This document shows, one piece after another, positions 6,141 to 6,772 of a stretch of DNA of 6,772 nt (within the stretch, counting starts at the first letter, position 1; every line of letters starts with the position of its first letter). The notes beneath the pieces were generated by a model. It had not been told where the DNA came from and ran no database searches. It was given only the letters and a program-made list of their open reading frames with translations. The position numbers and the translations under genes were made by a program. Source of the stretch: Alcaligenaceae bacterium (GTDB lineage Bacteria; Pseudomonadota; Gammaproteobacteria; Burkholderiales; Burkholderiaceae); the NCBI GenBank assembly GCA_947445495.1, contig CANFEI010000062.1, positions 1-6,772 of the forward strand, given 5' to 3'.

Positions 6141-6772
6141 ATGGGTCGTACGATTGTTGAAAAAATTCTCGCCAAACATGCGGGATACGACTCGGTCAGT
6201 GCGGGAGAGGTTGTCGTCGCACATATCGATTTTGCGATGGTGACGGATACGCGTGCAGCCAACACGATCAAAATGATTGGTAAGTTTGGCGAACAGCCCT
6301 TGCAGTTTGCAAAAAATACCGCATTGGTGCTTGATCACTATTCGCCGCCCCCAAGCATAGAGGCTGCTCAAATCCATAGCGAGATGCGCAGTTTTGCCGC
6401 GCAGCGTGGCACGAAGCTTTATGACATTGGCGATGGAATCTGCCATCAAGTTCTGCCTGAAGGTGGGCATTTAACTTGCGGAGATCTCGTGGTGGGCACG
6501 GATACGCACTCTGTCACCTATGGAGCCTTTAATGCGCTTGGTACCGGAATTGAAGGGACCGATGTGTCGGCGGTGATGATGAGCAGCAAACTTTGGTTTC
6601 GCGTTCCGCAGAGCGTTCGTATCAATCTGCGTGGCCGTCTTGCCCCTGGAGTGTGGGCCAAAGACATTACGCTCGCGATGCTAGGTCGTTTCGGTGCAGA
6701 AGGCTTAAATGACATCGCGATTGAGTATGTCGGTGAGGCTGTCGCTGCAATGGATATTGATGACCGCATGAC
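6141..6772 (+). CDS. LeuC/aconitase-superfamily dehydratase large subunit, 3' end outside window
   Basis: First 210 residues of a [4Fe-4S] hydro-lyase of the 3-isopropylmalate dehydratase large-subunit group, which moves or adds water on hydroxy di- or tricarboxylates in the cytoplasm. Seen: MGRTIVEKILAKHAG at the start; VAHIDFAMVTDTRAA (26-40); LVLDHYSPP with D65-H66; DIGDGICHQVLPEGGH (95-110) with H102; GDLVVGTDTHSVTYGAF (114-130) with D121-T122-H123; and GTDVSAVM (139-146). These match the mitochondrial aconitase active-site residues D100-H101, H147 and D165-S166-H167, except that Ser is Thr here. The Fe-S cysteines lie in the missing part; complete relatives have about 420-470 residues. 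The style (GICHQVLPE, TYGAF) resembles the shorter archaeal/homoaconitase-like branch more than E. coli LeuC, and the catabolic context speaks against leucine synthesis. A small LeuD-like subunit gene is expected just beyond the window. Confidence 0.87.
   Translation, partial: MGRTIVEKILAKHAGYDSVSAGEVVVAHIDFAMVTDTRAANTIKMIGKFGEQPLQFAKNTALVLDHYSPPPSIEAAQIHSEMRSFAAQRGTKLYDIGDGICHQVLPEGGHLTCGDLVVGTDTHSVTYGAFNALGTGIEGTDVSAVMMSSKLWFRVPQSVRINLRGRLAPGVWAKDITLAMLGRFGAEGLNDIAIEYVGEAVAAMDIDDRM

Noticed and set aside
6084..6769. Minus-strand open frames opposite the LeuC-like gene
   Set aside because: The plus frame carries the aconitase-family active-site motifs through the same bases, so these are shadows.
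6141..6772. LeuC of leucine biosynthesis
   Set aside because: Neighbouring genes are transport and catabolic, the motif variant DTHS is unusual, and the beginning does not resemble E. coli-type LeuC. The call is kept at superfamily level.

Overview
The window looks like a piece of a proteobacterial chromosome, most likely betaproteobacterial (Burkholderiales-like). The main reason is the pairing of two solitary Bug/TctC-type periplasmic solute receptors with small catabolic enzyme genes, which is typical of that group. Base composition is moderate and looks even across the window. No insertion sequence, tRNA, rRNA, CRISPR array or phage gene was seen. The taxon is an inference; no marker gene fixes it.

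Layout. Bases 1-886 (minus strand) hold the first 295 codons of a Y-family DNA polymerase (DinB, Pol IV), cut by the window edge. A 78-bp gap follows. From 4947 down to 965 there is a tight four-gene minus-strand set. In transcription order it is a CitE/HpcH-type CoA-ester lyase, a Bug receptor, a class III (CaiB/BaiF) CoA-transferase and an amidohydrolase of the LigI-like family. The gaps are 30 bp, 9 bp and a 4-bp ATGA overlap, so this is almost certainly one operon. A 160-bp divergent control region (4948-5107) separates it from a plus-strand pair: a second Bug receptor (5108-6094) and the N-terminal 210 residues of a LeuC/aconitase-superfamily dehydratase (6141 to the window end).

How the genes may work together (inference). 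The set reads as a carboxylic-acid catabolic module. Bug receptors would capture a di- or tricarboxylate in the periplasm. The amidohydrolase would open a lactone, and the aconitase-like enzyme would add or move water on an unsaturated acid. The CoA-transferase would activate the resulting hydroxy acid, and the CitE-like lyase would split the hydroxyacyl-CoA into an oxo acid plus a short acyl-CoA. A C5-C6 branched acid of the citramalate, mesaconate, citraconate or dimethylmalate kind would fit these chemistries, but the sequence does not prove a substrate.

Most notable details: a TTGT-N11-ACAA dyad of LysR-box form in the divergent region; an Asp-Thr-His in place of the usual Asp-Ser-His active-site motif in the aconitase-like enzyme; a 7-bp mRNA hairpin just before the amidohydrolase start; and a loop of about 20 extra residues in the DinB palm/fingers region.
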